Part shown: piece after piece, positions 22,488 to 30,345 of the stretch
How the letters are laid out: the number at the start of each line of letters is the position of its first letter
How positions within the stretch are numbered: position 1 is the first letter of the stretch
From: Flavobacterium sp. HTF
GTDB lineage: Bacteria > Bacteroidota > Bacteroidia > Flavobacteriales > Flavobacteriaceae
Assembly: GCF_003105115.1 (NCBI RefSeq)
Contig: NZ_QETH01000005.1
Coordinates: 1-64,000 of the forward strand
DNA: 64,000 nucleotides
Direction of reading: 5' to 3'
Translations under genes and position numbers: made by a program
Notes under the pieces: model-generated
Seen by the model: the letters and a program-made list of their open reading frames with translations, nothing else
The model's database searches: none
Told to the model about the DNA's origin: nothing

Positions 22488-23396
22488 TTACCAGAGATTA
22501 GTTGGATACACTTTTTGGGCTCTTAATTTTTCAATTTCTTTTTTTACAATTTCCTTGTCTTCTTTGTAGGTAACCCCAAACCATTTGGCATTTGACTGAA
22601 GTACTTCCAGCGATGCATTTTCTGATTTTAATATTTCATTTACAACTGAGGTTATAAAAAATTCTGCTTTTAAATCATGTTCGTTTTCTTTTAGGAATTC
22701 TTCAAAAAGAGCTCCTCCAAATTCAAAACATTTTGGCGTAAATCCCCAGAAGTTCATAGATACAATAGTATTTTCATCAATCGGAATAAAATCTCCGTTA
22801 TCATCTTTACGCATTAGTTTGCCATCTATTTTTTCGATATGCGTGCGTTCGGTAACATCTGTCAAAAAATTATTCTCATCAACCTGACATTCGCCTCTGG
22901 AAACAAAACCATGATCTGATACTGTATTTTTGAGCAGATATGCCATCATATTAAAGTGGTATGATTCTTTATCCATTTCAGTCAGTGCCTTTGCCATAAT
23001 CTCAAAAGCCTCTTTTCCGTAGAAATCATCGGCATTTATAATCGCAAAATTTTCGGTTACTTCATCTTTTGCCATTAATAAAGCATGTCCGGTTCCCCAT
23101 GGTTTCTTTCTTTCAGGATTTCGGTATTTTGCGGGAACATTATCGATTTCCTGAAACACATAACCTACTTCAGCTTTTCCTTCTAATTTTTTATTAAAAA
23201 TTTCTTTGCATTCTTCTTCAATGTTTTTACTTATGATAAAGACAAATTTTCCAAATCCTGCCTGCAATGCATCATATATCGAAAAATCCATAATGGTATC
23301 TCCTTCCGGAGTAAACGTATCTAACTGTTTTAATCCTCCATACCGACTTCCAATACCTGCCGCCAAAATCACGAGAGTAGGTTTACTTTTGCTCAT
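22488..23396 (-). CDS. Sugar-1-phosphate nucleotidyltransferase
   Basis: A 302-residue GT-A-fold nucleotidyltransferase. The nucleotide-binding start is LAAGIGSRYGGLKQ (residues 11-24, Lys 23), substrate loop WGTGHAL 100-106, and metal-binding NADDFYG 121-127. It is shorter than bifunctional GlmU and lacks the left-handed helix acyltransferase domain. It is the first gene of the kinase operon. In this context it should join UTP to the hexosamine-1-phosphate made by the NahK-like kinase, or run in reverse to release GlcNAc-1-P from UDP-GlcNAc. Nucleotide and sugar specificity are inferred. Confidence 0.82.
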   Translation of the reverse strand: MSKSKPTLVILAAGIGSRYGGLKQLDTFTPEGDTIMDFSIYDALQAGFGKFVFIISKNIEEECKEIFNKKLEGKAEVGYVFQEIDNVPAKYRNPERKKPWGTGHALLMAKDEVTENFAIINADDFYGKEAFEIMAKALTEMDKESYHFNMMAYLLKNTVSDHGFVSRGECQVDENNFLTDVTERTHIEKIDGKLMRKDDNGDFIPIDENTIVSMNFWGFTPKCFEFGGALFEEFLKENEHDLKAEFFITSVVNEILKSENASLEVLQSNAKWFGVTYKEDKEIVKKEIEKLRAQKVYPTNLW

Positions 23397-23618
23397 TTAA
23401 ATAGTATATTAATTGGTTTATTATTTTGATTTTTTTTCTTTTTCAATGATTTAAAAAAAGAAGTAAAACAATGAGTAATTACATTTTGAAAACTTCTCTT
23501 ATAAAACGGAAAATAAATATTAATCTGACAGTTTTTAAGTTAATATCCTAAACTATATGATTAATATTCGGCTAAAATATATATTAATATTTTATAAAAA
23601 AAGAAAATAGTGTTAAAA

Positions 23619-23632
23619 TGTGCTCGAACACA
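23619..23632. promoter_or_regulatory. LacI-type operator, site 3 (regulator/kinase-operon region)
   Basis: TGTGCTCGAACACA, one mismatch from the palindrome TGTGTTCGAACACA. Centre-to-centre distance to site 4 is 21 bp, two helical turns. Confidence 0.75.
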
Positions 23633-23639
23633 AATAAAA

Positions 23640-23653
23640 TGTTTTCGAACACA
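23640..23653. promoter_or_regulatory. LacI-type operator, site 4 (upstream of regulator gene)
   Basis: TGTTTTCGAACACA, identical to site 2 upstream of susC. It ends 14 bases before the -33 element of the regulator promoter, a position that could serve autoregulation as well as control of the divergent operon. Confidence 0.78.
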
Positions 23654-23666
23654 TGTAATTTATTAT

Positions 23667-23696
23667 TTTGTGATATTTGATTTTTATATATATTTG
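23667..23696 (+). promoter_or_regulatory. Promoter of the LacI-type regulator
   Basis: TTTG (23667-23670), then 18 bases, then TATATTTG (23689-23696), matching the Bacteroidota -33/-7 consensus. The start codon at 23704 is only 7 bases beyond, so the transcript would be nearly leaderless. Confidence 0.55.
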
Positions 23697-23703
23697 TTTC
23701 TAT

Positions 23704-24744
23704 ATGGAAAAAATTTATACAATTAAGGATATTGCAGAACTTGCAGGTGTTTCTAAAGGAACGGTTGACCGTGTTTTGCATAAAAGAGGAAAAGTCTCTC
23801 AGGATGCTCTTGAAAGGGTAAACGAAGTTCTTGATAAGATTGACTATCAGCCCAATTTAATGGCAAGAAGTTTAAAAAAGAAACAGATTTATTCCATATG
23901 TGTTTTACTTCCCGATTCCAAAAATGACCCTTATTGGCAGCCATGCATTGACGGTATAAATGAGGCTAAAAAAGAATTCAAGTCATTCAATGTTAAAGTT
24001 GAGATTTTTCTGTTTGATGCTACCAGTACAGCATCATTTGTCGAAACCAGCAAAGCTGTTCTGAATGCTGCACCGGATGCAGTCCTTCTGGTCCCTTTGT
24101 TCCATAAAGAAGCGATAGATGCTATTGAAACCTACAATTCGAAAGGGATTATTTCAGGTATTTTTAATAATCAGCTTAAATCCAGTGCGATAAAAAGTTT
24201 CGTAGGACAGGATTTATTTCAAAGTGGAAGAATTGCCGCCAGATTATTAGAATTACTGGTTCAGAAAGGTACGATCGCCATTGTCCATATTGATGAAGAT
24301 TATGAGAATGCTGTTCACATGCAGGAGAAAGAAAAAGGCTTCAGGGATTATTTCGATAATTTAGAAAAAGGAAAATTCGAAATCAAGACTTTCAAAGTAA
24401 AACATCCTCAGTTTAAAACGACACTTAAAGAATATTTAGAAGCAAACCCAAATATTAGCGGTCTTTTTGTAACTACGTCAAAAGCGTACCAGGTGGCAAA
24501 AATAATCTCTAAAAATCCGGAAAGGAAAATTGCTCTTGTGGGCTATGATTTATTAGAAAATAATCTTGAATACCTGAACAATAAAACCATTGATTTTCTA
24601 ATCCATCAAAATCCAAAAAGACAAGCTTATTTAGGAACGGCAAGCCTGATCGAACATTTTATTTTCGAAAAAGAAATTAGTGCCGAAAAGCTATTGCCAA
24701 TTGACATCATCAATACAGAAAACGCTAAGGATTATTTTTTATAA
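23704..24744 (+). CDS. LacI/GalR-family transcriptional regulator
   Basis: A 346-residue regulator starting at ATG 23704; an upstream in-frame ATG at 23677 would add nine hydrophobic residues before the HTH and overlap the promoter. Residues 1-50 hold the LacI helix-turn-helix and hinge (TIKDIAELAGVSKGTVDRVLHKRG, then NLMARSLKKK). The rest is a periplasmic-binding-protein-like sugar sensor (SICVLLPDSKNDPYWQPCIDGI, then VGQDLFQSGRIAARLL). It is divergent from the kinase operon. A palindrome with the central CG expected for LacI proteins is found in pairs here, before susC and before the beta-helix gene, so it most likely governs the whole glycan locus and probably senses a sugar or sugar phosphate. 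Confidence 0.9.
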   Translation: MEKIYTIKDIAELAGVSKGTVDRVLHKRGKVSQDALERVNEVLDKIDYQPNLMARSLKKKQIYSICVLLPDSKNDPYWQPCIDGINEAKKEFKSFNVKVEIFLFDATSTASFVETSKAVLNAAPDAVLLVPLFHKEAIDAIETYNSKGIISGIFNNQLKSSAIKSFVGQDLFQSGRIAARLLELLVQKGTIAIVHIDEDYENAVHMQEKEKGFRDYFDNLEKGKFEIKTFKVKHPQFKTTLKEYLEANPNISGLFVTTSKAYQVAKIISKNPERKIALVGYDLLENNLEYLNNKTIDFLIHQNPKRQAYLGTASLIEHFIFEKEISAEKLLPIDIINTENAKDYFL

Positions 24745-24759
24745 ACTATTGAGCGTAAA

Positions 24760-24942
24760 TTAACTGCAAAGTTCGCTATCCCGAAGCCTCCGGATACACA
24801 AAGTTTTTTTAATCTCGCAAAGTCGCGAAGGCGCAAAGAAAAACTTAAAAAAGAAAAACTTTGCGACTCTGCGACTTTGCGAGAAATAATTTAGCGTGCT
24901 TTGCATATCACGAAACCTCGGGATAGCGAACTTTGCGGTTAA
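24760..24942. repeat. Nested long inverted repeat (two hairpins)
   Basis: Outer arms of 27 bases (24760-24786 and 24916-24942) match with two differences and contain GCAAAGTTCGCTATCCCGA. Inside them a second pair of 26-base arms (24813-24838 and 24859-24884) carries CTCGCAAAGTCGC units. It occupies the whole space between two convergent genes and could act as a bidirectional terminator. The GCAAAGTCGC sequence type is familiar as a dispersed Flavobacterium intergenic repeat. It has no coding capacity. Confidence 0.8.
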
Positions 24943-24960
24943 ATCAGCATTCCGCTAATT

Positions 24961-25596
24961 TTAAACTAAAGTCAAAGTCCCAAAAGAACTGGCAATATGA
25001 AAATCAGGTGTTTCCGTATTCGGATTTACCCATGTAATCCATGTTGGTTCATAAAGATTATTTTTCTGTTTCTTATATTTTGCCCTGTAAAGTCCGGCTT
25101 CTATAATGTTGTCTTTAATTAGGTGAAAGTTTTTTAAAGACTGAATAGTGATTGCTATTTCGACAACAAAATAATTTTCTTTGATATTTGATTTTACCGT
25201 AATATCATTTTCAGGCCAATTCCAGTCAAAATCAAATTTTTTAGCAGGAGATGCTTTAAAATCCATAATTCTTGGTGTTGGATCGATTTCTAAACAGTAA
25301 TAAGGATTTAGCCCTGCATCTGTTCTAAAAAAAATCTCCACCCTGTCTGATTCTCCAATGCTGTCAACAGAGTCATCCTGTCTGTCAATGTGAACATATG
25401 GATCATGAACCTTATAACAAAAATAGATATTCTGAGTATCCCATAAAGCTTTAAACTCAATTTTATCCGGGTTTAGCTCATCCCAAGGCGAAACAAAATC
25501 AGTTAGAATTTCTGCTTTTTCCCAAAAAGGATTATCTCCCAAACCATTTATTTGCAAAATGTTTTTTTCGATACGGTTTACAGTGTAATTTTTCAT
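24961..25596 (-). CDS. CBM9-like carbohydrate-binding protein, no signal peptide
   Basis: A 211-residue protein from ATG 25596 (MKNYTVNRIEKN); an upstream alternative start would add 14 hydrophobic residues that are not a convincing leader. The whole chain is a CBM9-like beta-sandwich: GDNPFWEKAEILTDF, FKALWDTQNIYFCYKVHDP, ESDRVEIFFRTDAGLNPYYCLEIDPTPRIMDFKA, EIAITIQSL. Such domains bind sugar chain ends in xylanases and other enzymes; free-standing ones are common in Bacteroidota glycan loci. It follows the beta-helix gene by about 75 bases and probably shares its transcript. Role unproven. Confidence 0.7.
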   Translation of the reverse strand: MKNYTVNRIEKNILQINGLGDNPFWEKAEILTDFVSPWDELNPDKIEFKALWDTQNIYFCYKVHDPYVHIDRQDDSVDSIGESDRVEIFFRTDAGLNPYYCLEIDPTPRIMDFKASPAKKFDFDWNWPENDITVKSNIKENYFVVEIAITIQSLKNFHLIKDNIIEAGLYRAKYKKQKNNLYEPTWITWVNPNTETPDFHIASSFGTLTLV

Positions 25597-25672
25597 TCTA
25601 AAAAGGTACGGAATTTTAAAAAATAAAAAAGGGAGCAAAAAAGAAAATCTCTTCTGCTCCCTAAAAGTATTA

Positions 25673-27532
25673 TTATTTCAGGTATATTTTATTGTTACTG
25701 ATTTTGTTATCAGCATCAATGTGAAGTATTACAAATTGTGATTTTTTCAAATCAGAAACATTTATTGTCGCTGAATTGGTTGCATTATATGTTTCTCTTA
25801 AAAGTACACGGCCATTTAAATCTAATACTGAGACTGTCACCGACTGAATATCTTTTCCAAAATTGATATTGATTTGATCCGAAGCTGGATTAGGAAAAAC
25901 AGCATAGCCTGGGGCAATTTCTTCGGTTACTTCTACTGTAGCAGCCTTTTTGGCTGTCGATCCGGTTTGTAATTCAGAACAGCCGATATCGATGCGACCG
26001 TTTCTTTTACGAATGTCATCATCAAAATCTAATGTTCCTGAGTAAGTTGCATTATAAGTCGGATCTCCTTTATCTGCAGCAAAAGCGCCAGTTGCTAAAG
26101 TAAAATCAAATAGAGCAGCGTTTACAAACCCTGGTACGCCAACCACAGAATTTACGTCCTGTCCTGTAGCAGTTGCAAATTGCGCCTGATTGTAAGAACC
26201 TGTTGCAGAACTGCCATTGAAACTTACTCCGGTTAAATCGATAATGAAATCGGTATTTCCTTCTCTGTAGAATAAATTATAATTGGATACAAAACCCGAA
26301 ACGGTATATCCATACGAAGCTAAAAGCGCCTTTTTGCCCGTTGTAGCATATAAAATATTGTTTTTGAAAGTGATACCTGAACTGTTTTGAAGATGTACTT
26401 CACCTCCATAAATATCAGCAATGGTTCCTACAGCAATACCTCCAATTGTAGTAACCCCGTTGATAACAGCTCCTGTTCTGTTTTTGTAAAAAGTATTATT
26501 GTAAATTTTCGTGTTACCAACACTTGTTGTATAACCGCTTCCGATAACACCTCCAAAAATAGCTCCGGTTACCACGTTGTTATAAACGGAGTTATTGTTT
26601 ACAATATGCCCCGTAGACTGACCTCCGTTGCCTGTAGCCGTATTTTGTTCAGCGCCAACAGCAAGTCCTACTCCACAATTAAAAACTTCATTTCTTTCGA
26701 TTTTACAATTTAATGCTCCATCTACATAAATACCCGCACTGTTTGCTACAGCACTCATACAATTAAAAACTTCGTTTGAAGCAATAACACCGTTTCTAGC
26801 CTGATTATTAGCTGTAGCTCCGGTAGATGTATAGTTTCCTGCCGCTACAATTCCGATATTAGCGATATCATACACCGTATTTCCGGATACCGAGAAACCA
26901 TTAACATTTCCCGTTACCGTAACTGCTTCTCCCCAACCTGTAGCGCAATTATTTACTTCATTATTTTCAATCTTAACATTCGTAATCGCATACGTACCAT
27001 TGCCGGCATCAACTTTAATAGCATTGGCCACAATGCCGCTATTTGCGGGAATTGAAGAAAGATTGTTACTAATCCATCCAATGTTTCTAACGATACAATT
27101 TTTAATCGTAATGTTATTTAGGTTTGATGTTGCGCCAGAGTTGGCCAAAATCCAGATTCCTTTACTTCCGTTACCAATTTTATTGGCAATGGTCAACCCA
27201 TCAATGGTTACGTTGCTGGTATTTACAATTCCCAATACATAAGGATCTGTGCTTGTCCAGCCAGAAGCATTGATTACCACAGCAGCTGATCCGCTTTTTT
27301 GAATAGTCAAAGGTTTACCGACAAAAATAGGTCCTGTTACGGGATAAGTTCCTGAGAGTACCAATACTGTGCCTCCTGACGGGGCCATCTGTACTCCTTT
27401 TACAATCGTTTTAAAAGGCAAGGCGGCTGTACCGGTACCTGTCGCATCATTACCGGTTGTTGAGACATAAGTCTGAGCAAAACCTTGCACAAAACACAAT
27501 AAAATAATAAATGTAATTTTCTTGATTTTCAT
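25673..27532 (-). CDS. Secreted right-handed beta-helix protein with T9SS sorting domain
   Basis: A 619-residue exported protein. Start chosen at ATG 27532, which gives the signal peptide MKIKKITFIILLCFVQGFAQ; longer starts put charged residues before it. Residues about 20-100 are a DUF1565-like opening (VSTTGNDATGTGTAALPFKTI), then many beta-helix coils (NVTIDGLTI, NITIKNCIVRN, NCKIERNEVFNCG, NTKIYNNTFYKN) as in polysaccharide lyases and glycosidases. The last 75 residues (FPNPASDQININFG to KIYLK) are a type A T9SS sorting domain, so it is secreted or surface-anchored. Two LacI-type operators upstream link it to the SusC operon. Substrate is unknown. Confidence 0.85.
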   Translation of the reverse strand: MKIKKITFIILLCFVQGFAQTYVSTTGNDATGTGTAALPFKTIVKGVQMAPSGGTVLVLSGTYPVTGPIFVGKPLTIQKSGSAAVVINASGWTSTDPYVLGIVNTSNVTIDGLTIANKIGNGSKGIWILANSGATSNLNNITIKNCIVRNIGWISNNLSSIPANSGIVANAIKVDAGNGTYAITNVKIENNEVNNCATGWGEAVTVTGNVNGFSVSGNTVYDIANIGIVAAGNYTSTGATANNQARNGVIASNEVFNCMSAVANSAGIYVDGALNCKIERNEVFNCGVGLAVGAEQNTATGNGGQSTGHIVNNNSVYNNVVTGAIFGGVIGSGYTTSVGNTKIYNNTFYKNRTGAVINGVTTIGGIAVGTIADIYGGEVHLQNSSGITFKNNILYATTGKKALLASYGYTVSGFVSNYNLFYREGNTDFIIDLTGVSFNGSSATGSYNQAQFATATGQDVNSVVGVPGFVNAALFDFTLATGAFAADKGDPTYNATYSGTLDFDDDIRKRNGRIDIGCSELQTGSTAKKAATVEVTEEIAPGYAVFPNPASDQININFGKDIQSVTVSVLDLNGRVLLRETYNATNSATINVSDLKKSQFVILHIDADNKISNNKIYLK

Positions 27533-27766
27533 AGTTTGATCTTTAGGGATTAAAAAAATTATAATTAAATATTGCAATATTCAAATAGTAAAGAATAAGC
27601 TGTTTTGCCTTTATAACTTTAAAAATCAATCCATTATATTTTAAAATTAAAAATAAAAGTATTGATTTAAAAACCGGTCTATTAGCAAAAACAAAAAATT
27701 AAAGTAGCTTATTTCAGACGAATGTAAATAATGTAATTAAATTAGCAATACGAAAATTCAAAAAAA

Positions 27767-27780
27767 TGTGTTCGAACACA
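27767..27780. promoter_or_regulatory. LacI-type operator, site 5 (perfect palindrome)
   Basis: TGTGTTCGAACACA, a perfect 14-base palindrome, the best copy in the window, 235 bases before the beta-helix start codon. It is flanked by A-tracts. Confidence 0.8.
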
Positions 27781-27841
27781 AAAAATATATGGTAATTGCA
27801 AATATTGTACTATTTTACTTATAGCAAATTTCAATACTAAA

Positions 27842-27857
27842 TGTGTTCTTGAGCACA
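27842..27857. promoter_or_regulatory. LacI-type operator-like site 6 (longer spacer)
   Basis: TGTGTTCTTGAGCACA carries half-sites TGTGTTC and GAGCACA like the other sites, but with two extra central bases. It may be a weaker or looping site. It lies about 75 bp from site 5. Confidence 0.5.
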
Positions 27858-27919
27858 TTTAAGAAAAAAGCTACTGTTCTGCTCTTATTTTCTTTCCGGT
27901 ATTGTTTATATAAAAAGCA

Positions 27920-27955
27920 AACGGGTTAAAATATTCATGAATATTTTAACCCGTT
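27920..27955 (-). terminator. Perfect 36-base palindrome, probable terminator
   Basis: AACGGGTTAAAATATTCA is followed immediately by its exact reverse complement. On the minus strand it is followed by TTTGCTTTTTATAT, giving a terminator-like T-rich tail; on the plus strand the tail is not T-rich. It would end transcripts of the membrane-protein gene at 28129-28623, about 175 bases after its stop. Confidence 0.55.
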
Positions 27956-28128
27956 CTCATTTAGCTGTTGCTGAAGGTAATTGTATAAGCCAAAATTGGC
28001 AGTAACCATTATATCTTTAGAATCTGAAAGGTTTGAAGTTAATTACGAATCGAAATAAAACAAAGATGACTGAAACAAAAGGATCAAATGAAATGTTTTA
28101 TTTTCATGGATTTTAAACTATTCCTGAC

Positions 28129-28623
28129 TTAAAGTCCTGCTGTTTTATTAATAAGTTTCTGCTTTTTAAACTGATAAACTGAACCGGCAATAAAGAGTAG
28201 CAATAAAACGAGAAGCGTATTGCCAATTACCGGATCACTTATATCCTTGGCCAACGGATGACCCACCGGAACCCTCGTAAAAGTTTCATTGACAGTTGGA
28301 ACAAGAGACAGGAAGAAACTAAAAGACAGCCAGAAGTTTTCAAAATAGCGTGCCCTTGCACTGTTTTTTCTTTTTGAATTGAGTAAATAGGCTGCCAATA
28401 CAAGAACGATTATAAAGACAGAAAAAACATGTCCCGGATTAAAACCGCCATGTTTTGAGATACCTAATGAGGTTAGTGAAGTAACAACTGTTCCGTAAAA
28501 ATATATTTTACCGGATAATGCGTTCAAATTTATTTTACCGTATTTGATAAAATCTGCTAATGCTGCTATAATTGCAGCAACACCGATGATGGTGTGGAAA
28601 ATTCCTAAACCTGATAATCCCAT
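28129..28623 (-). CDS. Small four-helix membrane protein, function unknown
   Basis: A 164-residue integral membrane protein with about four hydrophobic helices (residues 5-25, 42-60, 66-82 and 135-155). Conserved-looking polar groups lie in HGGFNPGH and FTRVPVGHPL. I do not recognise the family with certainty; it loosely resembles DUF2306-like small membrane proteins. It lies between the beta-helix regulatory region and an AraC-type regulator gene, both in the same direction, and a 180-base gap separates it from the regulator. Confidence 0.6.
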   Translation of the reverse strand: MGLSGLGIFHTIIGVAAIIAALADFIKYGKINLNALSGKIYFYGTVVTSLTSLGISKHGGFNPGHVFSVFIIVLVLAAYLLNSKRKNSARARYFENFWLSFSFFLSLVPTVNETFTRVPVGHPLAKDISDPVIGNTLLVLLLLFIAGSVYQFKKQKLINKTAGL

Positions 28624-28802
28624 TTTATATTTGATTTAAATTTGTTTGAAAATACATTGCAAACTTCCGATAGATCAAAGGGAATAGTTTTGTCAATTAG
28701 TCCAATTATTTGGCAATTTGGTCCACAAAAAATAAATCTTAAGGATATTTAAAACTTTCAAAAAGGGGTTATGGCAGTCGTGTCTAAAACAGAACTTATA
28801 TT

Positions 28803-29660
28803 TTACTGATCATTATTGAGTTTCTGTCGGTAATTTGTCGGACTAACGCCATATTTACCGGTAAAACTTTTGGTAAAATTTGCAAGGTCATTAAAACCAC
28901 AATCAAATGCTACTTCAGTTATACGCTGATCAGAAAGCTGTAACAACCCGGCAGCCTTTTCAAGTTTTTTGGCTTTAATATAATTGGCAGGTGTATCGTT
29001 GTATATTTTTGAAAATTCACGCTTGAATGATGATACGCTCAGATTGTTTTGCTGTGCCAGTTCTTCAATGGTAAGCTGTGAAAATAAATTTGCTTCAATT
29101 ATTTGTTTGAAAGTATAGGTTGTTGGAGAAAAAAGCTGCGATAATATTAACTGTACTGCTTCTGAATTTTGTGTCTGGGACAACAGAAGTATTATCTCTT
29201 TTACTTTCAGTATCAGGATATCTTCATTGATCAGGGACGGGTTTTCAAAATAAAACAACAATCCTTCAATGTACTTCTGGATCAGAAAATCGTTGTTTAT
29301 TTTTTCACTGGATTTATTTGATATTACGTTCTTTGGGGTTTGAAGCAGCAACGGAAGTTCCCTGTCGTATATTTTTTTTAAAATCTCAGGATAAAAGGTC
29401 ACGATCACAATCTCACAATTACTTTTTGAATCTGAATTGTACATCTGTTTTCCGGAATTGATACAATTTAGTAATAATGAATAATGGGTCGCAATGTTTA
29501 TCGGTTCGTCATCAATCTGGTACTCAATATTTCCACCCTTCACATATAAAAAACAAGCCTGTTCAGTAACAGGAAAATCAAATTTAAATGGCGGAGTTAA
29601 TTCAATTTTCTGAATCAGTGTCTTACCGTACAGATCATGTTTTTTATAGTCGTTTATCAT
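28803..29660 (-). CDS. AraC-family transcriptional regulator
   Basis: A 285-residue regulator. The first 180 residues are a cupin-like sensing domain (FKFDFPVTEQACFLYVKGGNIEYQID). The C-terminal 100 residues hold two helix-turn-helices: SQLTIEELAQQNNLSVSSFKREFSK and RITEVAFDCGFNDLANFTKSFTGKYGVSPTNYRQ, the AraC signature. It is divergent from the VOC gene at 29857 with a 196-base shared upstream region containing the small dyad TGACA-N6-TGTCA at 29797-29812, a candidate target. Confidence 0.9.
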   Translation of the reverse strand: MINDYKKHDLYGKTLIQKIELTPPFKFDFPVTEQACFLYVKGGNIEYQIDDEPINIATHYSLLLNCINSGKQMYNSDSKSNCEIVIVTFYPEILKKIYDRELPLLLQTPKNVISNKSSEKINNDFLIQKYIEGLLFYFENPSLINEDILILKVKEIILLLSQTQNSEAVQLILSQLFSPTTYTFKQIIEANLFSQLTIEELAQQNNLSVSSFKREFSKIYNDTPANYIKAKKLEKAAGLLQLSDQRITEVAFDCGFNDLANFTKSFTGKYGVSPTNYRQKLNNDQ

Positions 29661-29823
29661 GTATATTTTATTTTTATCGCCTTTACACTTATTTTAAGTG
29701 TTAATAACAAATTTCTTTAAGAGCTGTCCTCATGATTTGCCGGCAACTGTAAGGGGTTAGCAATACTTATTAAAAATCAAAAAAACTAAAGACTCCTGAC
29801 AAACAGCTGTCATAGGGCGAGGT

Positions 29824-29831
29824 TACTTTTG
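29824..29831 (+). promoter_or_regulatory. -7 promoter element of the VOC gene
   Basis: TACTTTTG matches TAnnTTTG and lies 25 bases before the start codon at 29857. No clear TTG is found at -33, which would fit activator dependence on the divergent AraC-type regulator. Confidence 0.45.
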
Positions 29832-29856
29832 CCATATAACTTAAAAAATCAAAGAT

Positions 29857-30270
29857 ATGAATTTAGTATCGATTCGCATTATTACAGCCCGTTTAGAAGA
29901 ATTAGTAAAGTTTTATGAGCTCGTTACGGGTATAACTGCTGTGCAATATACCCCGGATTTTGCCGAACTTAAAACCTCAACTACAACTTTGGCTATTGGA
30001 AGTACCAAAACCTTGCTTTTTTTTGGTGGTGATGATGTCGCAAAACCTGCTCAAAACAGCAGTGTTATTATAGAATTTAAAGCCGATGATGTAGAAAACG
30101 ATTATATCAGACTGGATGACGTCCTTCAAAATAGTATAGTTCAAAAGCCTACGGTAATGCCGTGGGGCAACAAATCTTTTTTGTTTCGTGATCCCGACGG
30201 CAATCTTGTAAATTTATTTACACCTGTAACGACAGAAGCTGCAGCAAGATTTAACGGTCAGAACCAGTAA
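29857..30270 (+). CDS. VOC-family (glyoxalase/bleomycin-resistance fold) protein
   Basis: A 137-residue cytoplasmic protein with the two beta-alpha-beta-beta-beta units of the vicinal-oxygen-chelate fold: MNLVSIRIITARLEELVKFYELVTGI at the start and FLFRDPDGNLVNLFTPV near the end, the usual family ending. Members include dioxygenases, glyoxalase I and drug-binding proteins. Metal ligands are not obvious at the N-terminus. It is divergent from the AraC-type gene and ends in a shared terminator. Substrate unknown. Confidence 0.85.
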   Translation: MNLVSIRIITARLEELVKFYELVTGITAVQYTPDFAELKTSTTTLAIGSTKTLLFFGGDDVAKPAQNSSVIIEFKADDVENDYIRLDDVLQNSIVQKPTVMPWGNKSFLFRDPDGNLVNLFTPVTTEAAARFNGQNQ

Positions 30271-30296
30271 TAATAGCGAAGGAATTCAGGTAGATT

Positions 30297-30335
30297 TTTT
30301 CCTGAGTCAGATTATATAAAACTGACTCAGGAAAA
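30297..30335. terminator. Bidirectional terminator between VOC and metal-ATPase genes
   Basis: TTTTCCTGAGTCAG (30297-30310) and CTGACTCAGGAAAA (30322-30335) form a 14-bp stem with an 11-base loop between two convergent genes. The plus strand has T-rich sequence before the stem and the minus strand has TTTTTTCTAC after it, so it serves at least the minus strand well. Confidence 0.7.
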
Positions 30336-30345
30336 CCAACCGAAG

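Larger units (their letters stand above)
23397..23703. other. Divergent regulatory region between regulator and kinase operon
   Basis: No gene. Two operators (23619-23632, 23640-23653) lie on the regulator side. A plus-strand promoter for the regulator is at 23667-23696. No good TAnnTTTG match was found for the minus-strand operon; AT-rich blocks around 23500-23610 are the likely site. Confidence 0.7.
27533..28128. other. Regulatory intergenic region upstream of the beta-helix gene
   Basis: About 600 bases with no gene. It holds operator sites 5 and 6 (27767 and 27842) and a perfect 36-base palindrome at 27920-27955. Between 27960 and 28128 nothing is recognised. No full -33/-7 promoter was identified for the minus strand. 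Confidence 0.6.
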
